A DNA stretch of 64,000 nt from Eutypella sp. D-1 (Eukaryota > Ascomycota > Sordariomycetes > Xylariales > Diatrypaceae): positions 2,542,001 to 2,606,000 of the forward strand of contig JAJTTP010000006.1 of NCBI GenBank assembly GCA_023313575.1. Direction: 5' to 3'. Shown here in pieces: positions 62,175 through 64,000 of the stretch. Every line of letters begins with the position of its first letter. Positions within the stretch are counted from its first letter, which is position 1. A model generated the notes under the pieces. The model did not search any database. It worked only from the letters and a program-made list of their open reading frames with translations, and had not been told where the DNA came from. The position numbers and the translations under genes are program-made.

Positions 62175-63888
62175 GGCGGCGAAATCATACCGCTGGCTTC
62201 TATGTTAGATAGCCTGAAGCGATAGTTAGGTGGTGAATACTATTTGGCTTCTCGATGGTAGAATGGCAGCAGGATGGCAAGAGAGCAAGCTTTCGTGGAC
62301 AGAGTACTAGGTAGGTGTTGCAGGTAACTATGTGATCTTCCAAGATTTGGAAGTTGTACGAAGTGAGTGTGTATGAAGTATGCAGTCAGTAAGTTACTGG
62401 AGGGAAGGTTGGAGATAAGAAGTGTACGAAGTAATCTGGTAATGTACCGAAGTATGTAGTTAATGGATGCAAGTCCTAAAGTAGGTAGTCCTTGTTCCCT
62501 TTACTTACATAGACCTCTACCTACTTCGGCAACTAAGGTAGAGCTTAGCCTAGAAAGTAGATGCCTGGGATTATTCAATTAATCAGATAACAGGGCTGCA
62601 TACAGCTACAAGTATATACTGAGAATATCCAGATACACGGTTGATACAGGTTGATACATAAGCCAGTCTCGGAACCGATGCTAGCCAATCTTAGCAATAT
62701 GACGTTGCATCTTTATTTAGGTGTTGATAGTTAGTAGATACCCTACCCGACTTCGTACTTTGTTCTAAATCGTAATTAGATCCATTTAGGTCAGATATAT
62801 GAAGTTATTTTGCGTCTATGAATTCGTACGAGTATGGATCCTGATCTAGAAGAATTATATAACCAGAAGAGTAAGAGGGCGGATTATTGTATAGAATTAT
62901 TCGTAACGTGAATATTCCACGTTGTCCATGTTTATAGCCTCGTAAGCTTACTGGGGGTATATTGTAGAAACCTGGAGGTAGGTATGATGTGCATGTGCAT
63001 GTACCCTCCCACTAATATAGTACTGGGAAGTTACATCTGCCAATACGGATATAATTTCAAAGTATGGCACTCCGTTGTACTCTCCTATACACCTGGGAAA
63101 GTACAAATATACCTAGGTAGTTCCAAATTGAATATGGTCGAGGCTTTCTAGGTTACCTAGGTACCTAGTTATATAATCCAATTGGAGGAAGGTGAATGGC
63201 TAATATTACTTAGGTAGCACTAGGTACATCTTATAGAAGTGGTCAATGTGTTCTTCTCCTTTTCTTACCCGGTAGGTACTTACTTAGGTACTTAGTGGTA
63301 TAAGTAAACTCAGGCCCGCTTAACCCACGATTTCCAATCAGGGATCTCATCATCCGGGATTCCATCAGGAATTCCATCAGGGATTCTTCTAATCAGGGAC
63401 CTCCAGGGCTGTTCCAATCGAATTTATTTGCTAATCTAGACTTGGCATGCGACATTGATGATTCCGTTGCGACTGGAATAGGTGAAGCAGATATTCCGTC
63501 AAACGGGATTTCTGAACACGTCGCCGCTCCCTTTCCTCTTATGGGTTCCAGTCAGGACAATAAATAAGTCTTTAGAAAAAACTAAATTATATCCATCGAT
63601 GGGGTCAATGGTCATTATTCAGAACCTAGAAACCCACATAAGTGCCTTATCGAGCGAAGTATAACAAACCCCCAAATGCCGGGCCTTCCGAAATATTCGT
63701 CCAACGTCTTAAAGACTAAAACTCAATTCCTCCCGGGAACCCCTCCAACGCAGCCTTTCTCTTAGCTTTTTTTCCTCTGTTTACTCCTTTCGCTTCACCT
63801 AACCATTGATTTCGTCCTTTTTTCTTTCTTTCTTTTTATTATATCAATATCATCAAAAGGGAAGAGAGGACAGGACAGGACAGGAATA
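62175..63888. promoter_or_regulatory. Divergent upstream region of HID1 and PQ-loop gene
   Basis: This 1.7-kb spacer contains several GAAGTA/GTACGAAGT repeats at 62350-62460 and dense CCTAGGTA words at 63100-63300. Near 63340-63410 there is a set of short imperfect repeats (ATCAGGGAT / CCATCAGGAATT). A pyrimidine tract lies at 63765-63840 before the plus-strand start, and three GGACA units (63868-63882) sit just ahead of its ATG. No gene was seen. Confidence 0.5.
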
Positions 63889-64000
63889 ATGAAAATGGGT
63901 CTTATCGCGACGGTCACCGGCTATGTCGCGCCGATATTTCTAGTCTTCTCGCCCATCCTGTCCTACACCGACCAAGTGATTTCAATGTATCGCAAGAGAT
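63889..64000 (+). CDS. PQ-loop-type membrane protein, N-terminus only
   Basis: The frame opens at 63889 (Met-Lys-Met; Met3 at 63895 is an equally good start) and runs off the window after 37 codons. It encodes a first membrane helix (GLIATVTGYVAPIFLVFSPI) followed by LSYTDQVISMYRKR. This resembles the start of fungal PQ-loop repeat proteins, seven-helix transporters or scaffolds of endomembranes such as yeast ANY1. The family call rests on this short segment alone. Confidence 0.6.
   Translation, partial: MKMGLIATVTGYVAPIFLVFSPILSYTDQVISMYRKR

Overview
The window reads as nuclear DNA of a filamentous ascomycete, most likely a Sordariomycete. Genes carry short introns with GTAAGT/GTGAGT/GTACGT-like donors, CTAAC or CTGAC branch sites and YAG acceptors. 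Intergenic DNA is littered with short self-complementary TACCTAGGTA / AGGTACCT words, and the recognisable proteins are typical fungal housekeeping genes. All exon models below were assembled by eye from reading frame, splice signals and family knowledge; no search was run.

Layout. 1-8.4 kb is gene-poor (one weak candidate at 6.5-6.9 kb). 8.4-10.1 kb (-) holds a six-exon ketohexokinase-like PfkB sugar kinase that no long ORF reveals. 10.9-14.3 kb (-) is one intronless ORF of 1121 codons that I cannot assign; it has a nuclear-localisation-like stretch and a triplicated motif of about 38 residues and is the main novelty candidate. 15.8-33.0 kb is a dense housekeeping block: GET4 (+), an unassigned 227-aa protein (-), the decapping nuclease RAI1 (+, nine exons including an 8-base micro-exon), a YheT/EHT1-type alpha/beta hydrolase (-), the cohesin loader MAU2/SCC4 (+), CTP synthase (+, nine exons), and an epoxide-hydrolase-like protein that seems to lack its catalytic residues (-). 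33-51 kb is gene-poor apart from a relic at 34.6-35.5 kb (-) whose stop codons all look like single C-to-T changes (RIP-like). 50.9-53.8 kb (+) has a Zn2Cys6 regulator with an intact first half and a frame-broken second half. 56.6-57.5 kb (-) encodes a Cys-rich single-pass membrane protein, 59.0-62.2 kb (-) a HID1 homologue, and 63.9 kb (+) the start of a PQ-loop-type membrane protein cut by the window edge.

The genes do not form a pathway. GET4 (tail-anchored protein insertion), RAI1 (RNA 5'-end quality control), MAU2 (cohesin loading), CTP synthase (nucleotides) and HID1 (Golgi/secretory traffic) are independent housekeeping functions. They sit in convergent and divergent pairs, several with shared upstream regions. 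The two features outside this background are the orphan 1121-codon ORF and the partly decayed material in the gene-poor stretches, which suggests a genome that inactivates repeats by mutation.
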